Assembly: GCF_023278185.1 (NCBI RefSeq) | Contig: NZ_CP066356.1 | Span: 5,634,001 to 5,698,000, forward strand | Direction: 5' to 3' | Origin: Bradyrhizobium elkanii USDA 76 | GTDB taxonomy: Bacteria; Pseudomonadota; Alphaproteobacteria; Rhizobiales; Xanthobacteraceae | Length of the DNA stretch: 64,000 nucleotides | Part shown: positions 18,974-28,568 of the stretch, piece by piece | Position numbering within the stretch: the first letter of the stretch is position 1 | Layout: each line of letters opens with the position of its first letter | Program-made: the position numbers and the translations under genes | The notes under the pieces: model-generated | Told to the model about the DNA's origin: nothing | Databases searched by the model: none | What the model saw: only the letters and a program-made list of their open reading frames with translations

Positions 18974-19807
18974 TTAGGCCGAAACGGCGTCCATCGCGGC
19001 CAAAATCGCCGAAAAGCGCTCCTCGACCTCAGCCCGCATCCCGGGGTGGGTGAAAATGTACAACTGGTCGTCGCGGATCGCGGCCAGCACCTGCCCCGCA
19101 ACCGACGCCGGATCGAGACCGGCCTCCAGGCGGCGCGCGATCTCGGCGACGACAGCGGCCATCGGGCTTGCCGGATCGAGCTGACGGGCCGGGCCGTACT
19201 GCTCGCCGCGGTTGCGCCCGCTCTCGCCGATCCGGGTCCGCACAAAGCTCGGACAGAGCACGCTGACGCCGATCCCGAGCGGCCTCAGCTGCATGGCGAG
19301 CCCTTCGGACAGGCTGACGACGGCGAACTTGGTCGCCGAATACGGGCTCAAGCCAAGCCCGCTTCTTATCCCGGCCATCGATGCCGTGTTGACGATATGA
19401 CCGCCCTCGCCGTGCTGGCGGATGTGCGGCAGGAAGCTCCTGATGCCGTGCACGACGCCCATCAGATTGACGTCGATCACCCAGCGCCAGTCGTCGATCG
19501 AGATCGGGTCAATGCCGCCGCCGGCTGCGACGCCGGCATTGTTGCAGAGGACATGAACCCTGCCGAAGGCGCGGAACGATGCCTCTGCCGCGCGATCGAC
19601 GCTCAAGGGATCGGCAACGTCGCAGACCACGCCATGGACATCCGCGCCGCCGGCGCGCAGCGCATCGACGGCCTTGTCCAGCGGACCGGTTTCGATGTCG
19701 GCGAGCATCACCTTCATGCCCTCGCGGGCGAAGGCGGTTGCCATCGCAAGTCCGATTCCGCTGGCCGCGCCGGTGACAAAAGCGGCTTTTCCAGCAAGTT
19801 CCCGCAT
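18974..19807 (-). CDS. Short-chain dehydrogenase/reductase
   Basis: A 277-residue classical SDR: cofactor loop TGAASGIG, NNAG motif (CNNAGVAAGG), catalytic Ser in NTASMAG and YSATK (Tyr/Lys). The Asp at the end of strand 2 (LADIETG) suggests NAD rather than NADP. The ATG at 19807 has AGGGAGG upstream. Substrate unknown. Confidence 0.85.
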   Translation of the reverse strand: MRELAGKAAFVTGAASGIGLAMATAFAREGMKVMLADIETGPLDKAVDALRAGGADVHGVVCDVADPLSVDRAAEASFRAFGRVHVLCNNAGVAAGGGIDPISIDDWRWVIDVNLMGVVHGIRSFLPHIRQHGEGGHIVNTASMAGIRSGLGLSPYSATKFAVVSLSEGLAMQLRPLGIGVSVLCPSFVRTRIGESGRNRGEQYGPARQLDPASPMAAVVAEIARRLEAGLDPASVAGQVLAAIRDDQLYIFTHPGMRAEVEERFSAILAAMDAVSA

Positions 19808-19883
19808 CTCAGCCTCCCTTGTTTCATGACGTGCCCACATCTACTCTTGCATCGCAGCGCCCGGCCCGATAGCCAAAAGCATC

Positions 19884-20564
19884 ATGTCCGCGTCCTCTCC
19901 CCCCATCGTTGTGTTCGATCTCGACGGCACGCTGGTCGACACCGCGCCAGATCTGATCAGCGCGCTGAACTACGTGCTCGACCGGGAGGGCCTGCGGCCG
20001 GTGCCGCTCGCCGCCGCCCGCAACATGATCGGCGCCGGCGCGCGCAAGCTGCTCGAACGCGGGCTCGAGGTGGAGGGCCGCGCGGTCAGCTTCGGCGACC
20101 TCGACCGCTTGACCAAGGATTTCGTCGACTATTATGCCGAGCACATCGCCGACGGCTCGCGCCCGTTCGACGGGCTCGAAGCCGCGCTCGATCGGCTGGC
20201 GGCCAAAGGCCATCTTCTTGCGGTGTGCACCAACAAGCTGGAGTGGCTGTCGAAGCTGCTGCTCGACCGGCTCGGACTGACCCCGCGCTTTGCCGCGATC
20301 TGCGGCGCCGACACCTTCGGCATCGCTAAGCCCGATCCGACGTTCCTGCGCGAGACGGTGGTCCGCGCCGGCGGCCGGCTGCCCGGCGCCATCATGGTCG
20401 GCGATGCAGGCCCCGATGTCGGGGTGGCACGGCGCGCCCAGGTCCCGGTGATCGGCGTCGATTTTGGCTATACCGACGTCCCGATGACTGAGCTGAAGCC
20501 GGACCGGCTGATCAGCCATATGCGCGATCTGCCGGACGCCGTCGGCAGCCTGAGCGCGGCATAG
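19884..20564 (+). CDS. gph: Phosphoglycolate phosphatase (HAD family)
   Basis: A 226-residue HAD-superfamily phosphatase with the nucleophile motif FDLDGTLVDT, motif II (VCTNK), and the C-terminal MVGDAGPDVGVARRA acid motif, plus a small helical cap (residues 20-80). Size and motifs fit Gph/CbbZ, which removes 2-phosphoglycolate arising from DNA repair or RuBisCO oxygenation. A related HAD phosphatase cannot be excluded. Confidence 0.83.
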   Translation: MSASSPPIVVFDLDGTLVDTAPDLISALNYVLDREGLRPVPLAAARNMIGAGARKLLERGLEVEGRAVSFGDLDRLTKDFVDYYAEHIADGSRPFDGLEAALDRLAAKGHLLAVCTNKLEWLSKLLLDRLGLTPRFAAICGADTFGIAKPDPTFLRETVVRAGGRLPGAIMVGDAGPDVGVARRAQVPVIGVDFGYTDVPMTELKPDRLISHMRDLPDAVGSLSAA

Positions 20565-20725
20565 ACTTTCCGCAACACACTGATATCGCTTGGCAATACT
20601 TAGCCATGCGATTCCGCCATTAACCATCCTTTAACGAGCAGGCCCCCCACTGTTGCGCCTCTGTTCCGACGCACCTATGGTCCGCTCCGGGGATTGTGGC
20701 TGATTGCCGCAGTAGAGTGTGGATC

Positions 20726-21211
20726 ATGCGTCGTATCATCGTAATTGCGGCCGCCGGGCTGAGCCTGGCCGGCTGCTCCTCCTTCTCATTGGATTCGTTC
20801 AAGTCGGCGCCGCCGCCGATGCCGGTGCAGCTGGATTCGAACCCGCCGGGCGCCGACGCCGTGACCTCGCTCGGACCGGGCTGCAAGACGCCCTGCACCG
20901 TGTCGATCCCGGCGCCGGAGACCAACTTCTCCGTCACCTTCAACATGCCGAAGTTCCAGCCGGCGACCGTGCCGGTCACCGTGACCCGCGTTCCCGGCGA
21001 CTTCACCACGCCGGCCACCACCACGCTGGATCCGAGTCCGGTGTTCGCCGAGTTGCAGCCGGCCGGCCCGCCGCCGCGTGCGGCGAAGAAGCCGGTGCGG
21101 AAGAAGAAGCCGAAGCCGGCTGCCGCTGCGGCGCCTGCCGCCGCTCCGGACTCCGCGTTCCCCGCCCCGAGCGCGGCTGCGCCGGCGCCGGCCGCCGCTC
21201 CGTCGCGCTAG
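20726..21211 (+). CDS. Lipoprotein with PEGA-like domain
   Basis: A 161-residue protein: lipoprotein signal with lipobox LAGC at residue 20, a beta-rich segment (VQLDSNPPGADAVTS, CKTPCTVSIPAP) resembling PEGA surface domains, and a C-terminal tail rich in Ala, Pro and Lys (RKKKPKPAAAAA). The basic tail could contact cell wall or DNA, but nothing shows this directly. The ATG at 20726 is chosen because the signal begins there. Confidence 0.78.
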   Translation: MRRIIVIAAAGLSLAGCSSFSLDSFKSAPPPMPVQLDSNPPGADAVTSLGPGCKTPCTVSIPAPETNFSVTFNMPKFQPATVPVTVTRVPGDFTTPATTTLDPSPVFAELQPAGPPPRAAKKPVRKKKPKPAAAAAPAAAPDSAFPAPSAAAPAPAAAPSR

Positions 21212-21466
21212 CGCGGGCGGCTGCACCGGATTTGCACCGCACAAAAGTCCGGTCCAAAGCCGGGTTTTTGTATTTGGCCGAGACACATCCGCGATTGCGA
21301 TCATGCATCGCGCGATATGCCTCGCCTATCGCTTTGCATGTTGCGGATCATCCATACGATCATCCCTTGGGACGCATTGTGACAACGCGCCAACATGCAT
21401 AGATTGCGGATGCCGGAGCCGATCACGGCGCGGCAGGCAGGGAACAGATTGCAAGGCCCGAACTGA

Positions 21467-22501
21467 ATGAACGGATCCACGCAAGCGCATTCCGACACGC
21501 TGTTTCGTCCGATGACCGATCCGTTCGGCCGGACCATCCGTTATTTGCGCGTCTCCGTCACCGACCGCTGCGACCTGCGCTGCTTCTATTGCATGTCGGA
21601 AGACATGACCTTCCTGCCGAAGGCCGATCTCCTGACGCTGGAAGAGCTCGACCGGCTCTGCTCGGCCTTCGTCGCCAAGGGCGTGCGCAAGATCCGCCTC
21701 ACCGGCGGCGAGCCGCTGGTCCGCCGCAACGTGATGGGCCTGGTCCGCTCGCTGTCGCGCCATCTGACCACGGGCGCACTCGACGAATTGACGCTGACCA
21801 CCAACGGCTCGCAGCTGGCGCGCTTCGCTCAGGAGCTGGCCGATTGCGGCGTGCGCCGCGTCAACGTCTCGCTCGACACGCTCGACCCCGTAAAATTCCG
21901 GGCCATCACCCGCTGGGGCGACATCGACAAGGTGTTGTCGGGCATCGAGGCGGCGCGGTCGGCGGGACTCGCGGTCAAGATCAACGCGGTCGCGCTGAAG
22001 AACATGAACGAGGACGAGATTCCCGCGCTGATGGAATGGGCGCACGGCAAGGGCATGGGCCTCACCTTGATCGAGGTGATGCCGATGGGCGATATCGGCG
22101 AAGGCCGGATCGATCAGTACGTGCCGCTGTCCTTGATGCGCGCACGGCTCGAGAAGCACTACACGCTGACCGATCTTTCCGACGACACCGGCGGCCCCGC
22201 CCGCTACGTCCGGGTCGCCGAGACCGGCGGCAAGCTCGGCTTCATCACGCCGATGACCCATAATTTCTGCGAATCCTGCAACCGGGTGCGGATCACCTGC
22301 ACAGGGACGCTGCACACCTGCCTCGGCCACGAGGACGCCTCCGACCTGCGCCGGCCGCTGCGCGCCTCCGCCGACAACGACTTGCTGGCGGCGGCCATCG
22401 ACCGGGCCATCGGACTGAAGCCGAAGGGGCACGATTTCATCATCGACCGCCGCCACAACCGTCCGAGCGTCAGCCGCCACATGAGCGTGACCGGCGGCTA
22501 A
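21467..22501 (+). CDS. moaA: GTP 3',8-cyclase (molybdopterin biosynthesis)
   Basis: A 344-residue radical SAM enzyme that starts molybdenum cofactor synthesis. The N-terminal cluster motif is CDLRCFYC; the C-terminal [4Fe-4S] cluster cysteines are in [12 protein letters not shown]; the protein ends in the conserved Gly-Gly tail (SVTGG) needed for activity. The 255-bp spacer upstream (21212-21466) shows no gene and no riboswitch that I can recognise. Confidence 0.95.
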   Translation: MNGSTQAHSDTLFRPMTDPFGRTIRYLRVSVTDRCDLRCFYCMSEDMTFLPKADLLTLEELDRLCSAFVAKGVRKIRLTGGEPLVRRNVMGLVRSLSRHLTTGALDELTLTTNGSQLARFAQELADCGVRRVNVSLDTLDPVKFRAITRWGDIDKVLSGIEAARSAGLAVKINAVALKNMNEDEIPALMEWAHGKGMGLTLIEVMPMGDIGEGRIDQYVPLSLMRARLEKHYTLTDLSDDTGGPARYVRVAETGGKLGFITPMTHNFCESCNRVRITCTGTLHTCLGHEDASDLRRPLRASADNDLLAAAIDRAIGLKPKGHDFIIDRRHNRPSVSRHMSVTGG

Positions 22502-22677
22502 GCCGCCGCCCGAGCCGCAGGTGCGGCGAAATCCCCTTCAATATCAACAAACTTCCAATTGACGGCGGGATTTCCCGCTGGTTTGGTGCGTCAGCTTCAT
22601 GCTAGCTCGGCTGGATAAGCCGCTGCGCCTCCCGGGCGCCGTCAAGACTGCTGGGGCCCACGTGGGGAGGACTGACG

Positions 22678-23259
22678 TTGCAATCGCTCTTGAAATTGAG
22701 CCGTGGAATTGACGCGTTCACGCGCTGGACAGGCAAGCGTCTGGCGTGGCTGATCCTGCTCGCCGTGATCATCTCGGCCATCAACGCGATCGTCCGCAAG
22801 ACCTTCGACGTATCTTCAAATTCCTGGCTCGAGCTGCAGTGGGTGCTTTTCAGCATCGTCTTTCTGCTGTGCTCGCCGTGGACCCTGCTCGACAATGAGC
22901 ACATCCGGATCGACATCGTGAACAACCTGCTGCCAAAGCGCGTGCGTGACGTGATCGATGTGATCGGACATGCATTCTTTCTGCTCCCGCTGTGCGTCGT
23001 CATGATCATCACGGGCGGGCCCTTCTTCTGGCGCTCCTATCAAATCAACGAGCAGTCGGGCAATGCCGGCGGACTGCCGCAATGGCCCGCGAAATCGCTG
23101 ATCATCATCGCCTTCTCATTTCTTTTCGTTCAAGGCATTTCCGAATTGATCAAGCGCATCGCGGTCATGCGCGGACTCATATCCGATCCGCACGCGTCCC
23201 AGGTGACGGCCATCGAAGCCGAGGTCGAGCACCTCGTCGAGGCGATCGAAAAGCACTGA
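22678..23259 (+). CDS. dctQ: TRAP transporter small membrane subunit (DctQ type)
   Basis: A 193-residue protein with four hydrophobic segments (about residues 22-40, 55-75, 98-118, 140-160), the layout of DctQ subunits. The motif HIRIDIV after helix 2 is characteristic. It starts with TTG at 22678, supported by GGGGAGG seven bases upstream. dctM follows after 30 bp, so the two form an operon. The matching solute-binding proteins are about 5 kb downstream on the other strand. Confidence 0.88.
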   Translation: MQSLLKLSRGIDAFTRWTGKRLAWLILLAVIISAINAIVRKTFDVSSNSWLELQWVLFSIVFLLCSPWTLLDNEHIRIDIVNNLLPKRVRDVIDVIGHAFFLLPLCVVMIITGGPFFWRSYQINEQSGNAGGLPQWPAKSLIIIAFSFLFVQGISELIKRIAVMRGLISDPHASQVTAIEAEVEHLVEAIEKH

Positions 23260-23289
23260 TCGTCGGTCGCGATCGCAGGGGGAGACTGG

Positions 23290-24945
23290 ATGACTGCGTT
23301 TCTTATTGAGAATATGGCGCCAATCATGTTCGCGTCGCTGGTGGTCATGCTGCTGCTTGGCTATCCCGCGGCGTTTTCGCTCGGCGCCGTCGGCCTGATC
23401 TATGCCATCGTCGGCATTCAGCTCGGGGAATTCCGGCCGGACTTCCTGCAAGCGCTGCCGGAACGCGTCTACGGCGTGATGAACAACGATACGCTGCTTG
23501 CGATTCCGTTCTTTACATTCATGGGCCTCGTGCTGGAGCGATCCGGCATGGCGGAGGATTTGCTCGACACGATCGGGCAATTGTTCGGAACCATCCGCGG
23601 CGGCCTCGCCTATGCGGTCGTTTTCGTTGGCGCGCTGCTGGCGGCGACCACCGGCGTGGTTGCGGCTTCCGTGATCTCGATGGGCCTGATCTCGCTCCCG
23701 ATCATGCTGCGCTACGGCTACGACCGCCGTATGGCCACCGGTATCATTGCGGCGTCAGGCACGCTGGCGCAGATCATTCCGCCATCGCTGGTGCTGATCG
23801 TGATGGCCGACCAGCTCGGCAAGTCGGTCGGCGACATGTATGAGGGAGCGTTCATTCCCGGACTGGTGCTGGCCGGGCTCTATGCCGGCTATGCCTTTCT
23901 GGTCACTCTGATCTTTCCGAAGGCGGCCCCGGGGCTGCCGGCTGATGCGATCGGCTTTCGCGAGAAGAGCGGCGGCCGCGGACTTTGGTCGCTGGGCGCC
24001 CTGTTCCTTGCAAGCTGCGCGTTCGGCTGGTTCATGATGCGCAATTCCGACACGCACGGCGCCGATTTCGTCGTACTCAGCATGTTCTTCGGCATCCTGT
24101 TTGCGTTCTTCGTCGCGGTCGTGAACTGGATCATCGACAGACTCACCGGCTTCCGCTTCCTGTCCGCGATGGCGCAGCAGACCACCTTCGTGATGGTGCC
24201 CCCGCTGTTCCTGATCTTCCTCGTGCTCGGCACGATCTTCATCGGCATCGCCACCCCGACCGAGGGCGGCGCGATGGGTGCAGCAGGTGCGCTGATCCTC
24301 GGTGCATTCAAGCGCCGGCTGAGCTGGGATTTGGTCCGCCAGGCCGTGGAATCGACCGCGAAACTTTCGGCTTTCGTCGTCTTCATCCTGGTCGGCGCAC
24401 GCGTCTTCTCGCTGACCTTCTATGGCGTGAACGGCCATGTCTGGGTCGAGCATCTCCTGACCTCGCTGCCCGGCGGACAAGTCGGCTTCCTGATCTTCGT
24501 CAACGTCTTCGTGTTCGTGCTGGCCTTCTTCCTCGATTTCTTCGAGCTGGCCTTCATCGTGATCCCGCTGCTCGGGCCGGCTGCGGAAAAGCTCGGCATC
24601 GATCTGATATGGTTCGGCGTCATCCTCGGCGTCAACATGCAGACCTCCTTCATGCACCCGCCGTTCGGTTTCGCGCTATTCTATCTTCGCTCGGTGGCGC
24701 CAAAGGATTCCTACCTCGATCGCGTGACCGGCAAGCGCATGGAGCCGGTCACGACCGGCCAGATCTATTGGGGCGCAGTGCCGTTTGTCGTGATCCAGGT
24801 CATCATGGTCCTGCTTGTCATCCTGTTCCCCGCGATGGTCATGCACTACAAGGGCGCCGCATCCACCATTGATCCGAACTCGGTCAAGATCGAGGTGCCG
24901 CAGATCGACCTGCCGCCGCTGGACTTTGGACAGCCGAAGAACTGA
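23290..24945 (+). CDS. dctM: TRAP transporter large membrane subunit (DctM type)
   Basis: A 551-residue multi-span permease of the DctM family, the Na+-coupled translocating subunit. Characteristic stretches: ATTGVVAASVISMGLI, ASGTLAQIIPPSLVLI, FLDFFELAFI and GVNMQTSFMHPPFGFALFYL. It is longer than the common DctM of about 430 residues because of a central insert (about residues 220-300), as in the mannitol/chloroaromatic-type TRAP branch. A GGGGGAG ribosome site precedes the ATG. Confidence 0.92.
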   Translation: MTAFLIENMAPIMFASLVVMLLLGYPAAFSLGAVGLIYAIVGIQLGEFRPDFLQALPERVYGVMNNDTLLAIPFFTFMGLVLERSGMAEDLLDTIGQLFGTIRGGLAYAVVFVGALLAATTGVVAASVISMGLISLPIMLRYGYDRRMATGIIAASGTLAQIIPPSLVLIVMADQLGKSVGDMYEGAFIPGLVLAGLYAGYAFLVTLIFPKAAPGLPADAIGFREKSGGRGLWSLGALFLASCAFGWFMMRNSDTHGADFVVLSMFFGILFAFFVAVVNWIIDRLTGFRFLSAMAQQTTFVMVPPLFLIFLVLGTIFIGIATPTEGGAMGAAGALILGAFKRRLSWDLVRQAVESTAKLSAFVVFILVGARVFSLTFYGVNGHVWVEHLLTSLPGGQVGFLIFVNVFVFVLAFFLDFFELAFIVIPLLGPAAEKLGIDLIWFGVILGVNMQTSFMHPPFGFALFYLRSVAPKDSYLDRVTGKRMEPVTTGQIYWGAVPFVVIQVIMVLLVILFPAMVMHYKGAASTIDPNSVKIEVPQIDLPPLDFGQPKN

Positions 24946-25011
24946 GCGGTCGAGCCCGGCCGGTTCTTGACGAGAAACCGGCCGGGCCAACCGCAAGTCC
25001 AGGGGAGCTCG

Positions 25012-26292
25012 ATGCTGGTCGCTGCAATCGTCGCAATTTTCGTGATCGCCTACGCCGCGATTGCCCTCGAACATCCGATCGGGATCAACAAGTCGGCGTC
25101 GGCACTGCTCGGCGCAGGGCTGATGTGGACTGCTTATGCGGTCTGGAGCGGCGACACTGCCTTGATCGATAGGCAGCTCAGCGAGTCGGTCTCCTCCACC
25201 GCGCAGATCGTCTTCTTCCTGATTGGCGCCATGACGATCGTCGAGGTCATCGATGCCCATAATGGGTTCGAGGTCATCACGTCGCTGATCAACACGAGGA
25301 AGCAGGCCACCCTGATGTGGCTGGTCGGTTTCGTGACATTCTTTCTCAGCTCCGTGCTGGATAATCTGACGACCACGATCGTCATGATCTCGCTGATGCG
25401 GAAGCTGCTCGATCGCCAGGGCGACCGCCTGTTCTTCGCTGCAATGATCGTCATCGCCGCCAATGCGGGCGGAGCCTGGTCGGCAATCGGCGACGTCACG
25501 ACCACGATGCTGTGGATTGGTGGTCAGATCACCCCGATTGCGATCGTAAAGGGTGTGTTCCTCGCCTCCCTTATCAACCTTGTTGTGCCGCTGCTTGTCG
25601 TCAGCGCGTGGCTACGAGGGAAAATCGTGGAGGCACCGCAGAGACAAACCCGGGCCGTCTCAACCAGCGTGTTCGAGCGCAATGTGACCTTCTTTCTCGG
25701 CCTCGGCATCCTGATCGCCGTCCCGGCGTTCAAGGCGGTCACCCATCTGCCCCCCTTCATGGGAATCCTGTTTGGTCTCGGCGTGCTCTGGACGGTCGGT
25801 GAACTGATCCATCGCCGCAAGGAAGAGGACGAAAAGAAGCGCCTGACGCTGGTTCACGCCCTGACCAGGATCGACATGAGCTCGATCGTCTTCTTTATCG
25901 GGATTTTGCTGGCGGTGGCCGCGCTCGAGCACACGCATGTTCTGGAAATGCTGGCTAAATGGCTGGACGCCACCTTCGGCCGTCTCGACGTGATCGTGGT
26001 GCTGCTCGGCCTACTCAGTGCAGTCATCGACAACGTTCCGCTGGTGGCCGCTTCGATGGGCATGTACAGCCTGAACCAGTATCCTCCCGACAGCTTCCTG
26101 TGGGAGTTCGTTGCCTACTGCGCCGGCACCGGCGGCTCGATTCTGATCATCGGTTCGGCCTCCGGCGTCGCCGCGATGGGCCTCGAGAAGATCGAGTTCT
26201 TCTGGTACGTCCGCCGCGTCAGCGGGCTCGCGCTTTTGGGATATTTCGGCGGCGTCGCCGCCTACATTGTTCAATATTGGCTGCTTCACTGA
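25012..26292 (+). CDS. nhaD: NhaD-type Na+/H+ antiporter
   Basis: A 426-residue membrane protein of the ion-transporter (ArsB/NhaD) superfamily with about 11-12 hydrophobic helices. Motifs include SSVLDNLTTTIVMISL in one repeat and SAVIDNVPLVAASMGMY in the other, and GGAWSAIGDVTTTMLW, which are NhaD hallmarks. It exchanges cytoplasmic Na+ for external H+. The ATG at 25012 follows AGGGGAG; the longer frame is not needed. It is the third gene after dctQM in the same direction, 66 bp behind dctM. Confidence 0.87.
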   Translation: MLVAAIVAIFVIAYAAIALEHPIGINKSASALLGAGLMWTAYAVWSGDTALIDRQLSESVSSTAQIVFFLIGAMTIVEVIDAHNGFEVITSLINTRKQATLMWLVGFVTFFLSSVLDNLTTTIVMISLMRKLLDRQGDRLFFAAMIVIAANAGGAWSAIGDVTTTMLWIGGQITPIAIVKGVFLASLINLVVPLLVVSAWLRGKIVEAPQRQTRAVSTSVFERNVTFFLGLGILIAVPAFKAVTHLPPFMGILFGLGVLWTVGELIHRRKEEDEKKRLTLVHALTRIDMSSIVFFIGILLAVAALEHTHVLEMLAKWLDATFGRLDVIVVLLGLLSAVIDNVPLVAASMGMYSLNQYPPDSFLWEFVAYCAGTGGSILIIGSASGVAAMGLEKIEFFWYVRRVSGLALLGYFGGVAAYIVQYWLLH

Positions 26293-26367
26293 TTGGGTCG
26301 AGTTTCTCGGCAAAAACCGGGGAACTCCGAAGCGGTAACGGCACGCAAGGCTGCGCGGCCCTGCTCG

Positions 26368-27699
26368 TCACGCGGACGCCGCCGGCTCTTGCCTCGCGAG
26401 GCGGAAGCTCAGCGTGAACTGGGCGCCGCCGGACGGCAGGTTCTCCACCCTCACCGTCGCATCGTGATCCTCGACGACGCCGCGCACGATCGAAAGCCCG
26501 AGCCCCGCGCCATCGGTGCGCTGGCGATCGCTGCGCCAGAAGCGCTGGAAGATCAGGCCCTGCTCGGCGGGCGCAATCCCCGGCCCGCAGTCGCGCACCT
26601 GCACCGAACCGTTGTCGTGCACCTCGACATCGACCGAGGTCCTCTCGGCGGTGTACTTGATGGCGTTCTCCGCCAGATTGAAGATCGCCCGCTGCAGCAT
26701 CTCGGCATTGCCCCTGACATACACCGGACGGTCGGTGCCGCGCAGCGCGATATCCTTCTGCTGGGCCAGCGCGTAGGGCGCGATCGAGCCGACCACCTCG
26801 GCGCACACCGCGCGCAAATCCGCGGTCTCGCCGGGATCCAGCACCAGCGTGTCGAGCTCGGCGATCTCGAGCAGCTGGCTGACGATGCGGCTCATGCTTT
26901 CGATGTCGGCATGCAGCTCCCTGGTCCCCTTGGCCGCATCGAGCGTCTCGATCCGGGTCCTGAGGATCGCAAGCGGCGTGCGCAGCTGATGCGCGGCATC
27001 GGCCGTGAACTGGCGCTGTACGTGAAAGCCTTCCTCAAGGCGATCGAACGCCTGGTTGACGGCCGTCACCAGCGGCAGGATCTCGCTCGGAATCCCCTCC
27101 GTCGGAAGGCGGATATCGGTCCTTGCCGGCCCGATGCTCCTCGCCTCCTCCGAGGCCCGCAACAGCGGAATCACCGCGCGGCGGAAGATCAGGATGTCGG
27201 TGGCAAGCAGGATCAGAAGGATCGGGATGGTAATCCAGCCGACCCGCCGGAAGAAATTGGAGACGATGTCGTCGATGATGACGTCGCGATGCGACAGGTC
27301 CTCGGCGACCAGGATGCGCAGCGTCTGGCCGCCGAGCAGCCTGGTGACGCTGGCACCGGAGATCCGGTTGGCCAAGGCCGGCAGTCGCGGCGCCTCGCGA
27401 TGCGACGAGAACAGCAGATGATCGTCGGCATCGTAGATGTCGTAGCGGTAGCGGCCATAGGCGTCGGAATAGAGTCCCCTCAGGCTGTCCGGCAGGTTGA
27501 GCTGCACCTTGCCCGCGGCATCGACCGAGAGGTTCTGGCCGAGATCGGCGGCCTGGTCGCGCATCGCTTCGCGATGCAGCTGATTGATCTCCGAATTCAA
27601 CAGCCACAGCAGCAGCAGCGGCAGGAAGATCGCCGCGACCGCGACCGCCACGATGTGCAGGAACACGATCCGCGACGTCAGCGACTTGAAGCGGAACAC
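26368..27699 (-). CDS. Sensor histidine kinase, TctE-like
   Basis: A 443-residue membrane kinase: two transmembrane helices (about residues 10-32 and 155-180) flank a periplasmic sensor of about 120 residues. HisKA has the phospho-acceptor in FTADAAHQLRTPLA, and HATPase has NLAENAIKY, DCGPGI and GAGLGLSI. Layout and H-box match the TctE group that senses tri- or dicarboxylates. Its gene is 2 bp from the response regulator stop, so they are one operon. It faces the TRAP/NhaD operon convergently. Confidence 0.88.
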   Translation of the reverse strand: MFRFKSLTSRIVFLHIVAVAVAAIFLPLLLLWLLNSEINQLHREAMRDQAADLGQNLSVDAAGKVQLNLPDSLRGLYSDAYGRYRYDIYDADDHLLFSSHREAPRLPALANRISGASVTRLLGGQTLRILVAEDLSHRDVIIDDIVSNFFRRVGWITIPILLILLATDILIFRRAVIPLLRASEEARSIGPARTDIRLPTEGIPSEILPLVTAVNQAFDRLEEGFHVQRQFTADAAHQLRTPLAILRTRIETLDAAKGTRELHADIESMSRIVSQLLEIAELDTLVLDPGETADLRAVCAEVVGSIAPYALAQQKDIALRGTDRPVYVRGNAEMLQRAIFNLAENAIKYTAERTSVDVEVHDNGSVQVRDCGPGIAPAEQGLIFQRFWRSDRQRTDGAGLGLSIVRGVVEDHDATVRVENLPSGGAQFTLSFRLARQEPAASA

Positions 27700-27701
27700 G
27701 C

Positions 27702-28376
27702 CTACTTCTCCTCCGCCATCAGATAACCGACGCCCCGAATGGTGTGGATGATGACCTTGGCGCGGTGCTCGGCGAGCAGCTTGCGCAGCCGCGACACGTA
27801 GACCTCGACCGCGTTCGAGGCGACCTCGCCGGACAGGCCGAAGATGTGGTCTTCGACATTCTTCTTCGGCACCACCCGCCCCTGCCGCCGCAGCAGGATC
27901 TCCAGCACCGACGTTTCGCGCGCGGAGAACACGTGCGGAGCGCCGTCGACGAACACCTGCTTGCTCTCGGTATCGTAGACCAGATTGGCGAGCTTCAGCG
28001 AGGAGCCGAGCAGCTGGCCGGGCCGGCGCAGGATGGCTTCGAGCCGCGCCACCAGTTCTTCCAGCGCGAACGGCTTAGCCAGATAGTCGTCCGCGCCGCT
28101 GCGCAGGCCGCTGACCCGATCCTGCACGCCGCCCCGCGCGGTCAGCACCAGAACCGGCAGCGGATCGGTCTTGCGGCGAAGCTCCGACAACACCGACAGG
28201 CCATCGCCGTCGGGCAGACCGAGATCGAGGATCATGGCGGCATAGCTGACGCTGCGCAGCGCATCGCGCGCCTCGGCAACACTGTGGACGACATCGGACT
28301 CATATCCTGCCGCCATCAGCCCGCTGGCGAGCAGCCGCGAGAGCTCGACATTGTCCTCGACGATCAGAAGGCGCAT
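27702..28376 (-). CDS. OmpR-family response regulator, TctD-like
   Basis: A 224-residue regulator: receiver domain with acidic pair ED (VEDN), phospho-acceptor Asp in LDLGLPDGDG and Lys in LAKPF, then a winged-helix domain (residues 125-220: FSARETSVLEILLRR, VSRLRKLL). ATG at 28376 chosen; a TTG eight codons earlier is possible but the receiver strand MRLLIVEDN begins at this Met. It probably controls the neighbouring transporter genes together with the kinase downstream. Confidence 0.9.
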   Translation of the reverse strand: MRLLIVEDNVELSRLLASGLMAAGYESDVVHSVAEARDALRSVSYAAMILDLGLPDGDGLSVLSELRRKTDPLPVLVLTARGGVQDRVSGLRSGADDYLAKPFALEELVARLEAILRRPGQLLGSSLKLANLVYDTESKQVFVDGAPHVFSARETSVLEILLRRQGRVVPKKNVEDHIFGLSGEVASNAVEVYVSRLRKLLAEHRAKVIIHTIRGVGYLMAEEK

Positions 28377-28510
28377 CGCAGCAATCCTGTCTTTGTTCAA
28401 TGGTCTTCCGTTTGCACACCCGTCGCGACGTACCAGGCGCGAGGCGCAATCGTGCGGCCGATGCGCCGTGCAAACGATACACAGATCGCTACGAAAACGT
28501 GATCACGATA

Positions 28511-28546
28511 TGCAAAAGCCCCGGGATTCGGTCCCGGAGCTTTGCA
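28511..28546 (-). terminator. Rho-independent terminator of first TakP-like gene
   Basis: On the minus strand TGCAAAGCTCCGGGACC pairs with the mirrored half ending CCCGGGGCTTTTGCA. It sits 23 bp after the stop of the gene at 28569-29657 and before the response regulator, separating the two transcripts. Confidence 0.8.
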
Positions 28547-28568
28547 TCTCGAGAGCGGGCTGCGGCGC

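Noticed and set aside
21212..21466. Molybdenum cofactor riboswitch before moaA
   Set aside because: I could not match the conserved core by eye; a covariance search would be decisive.
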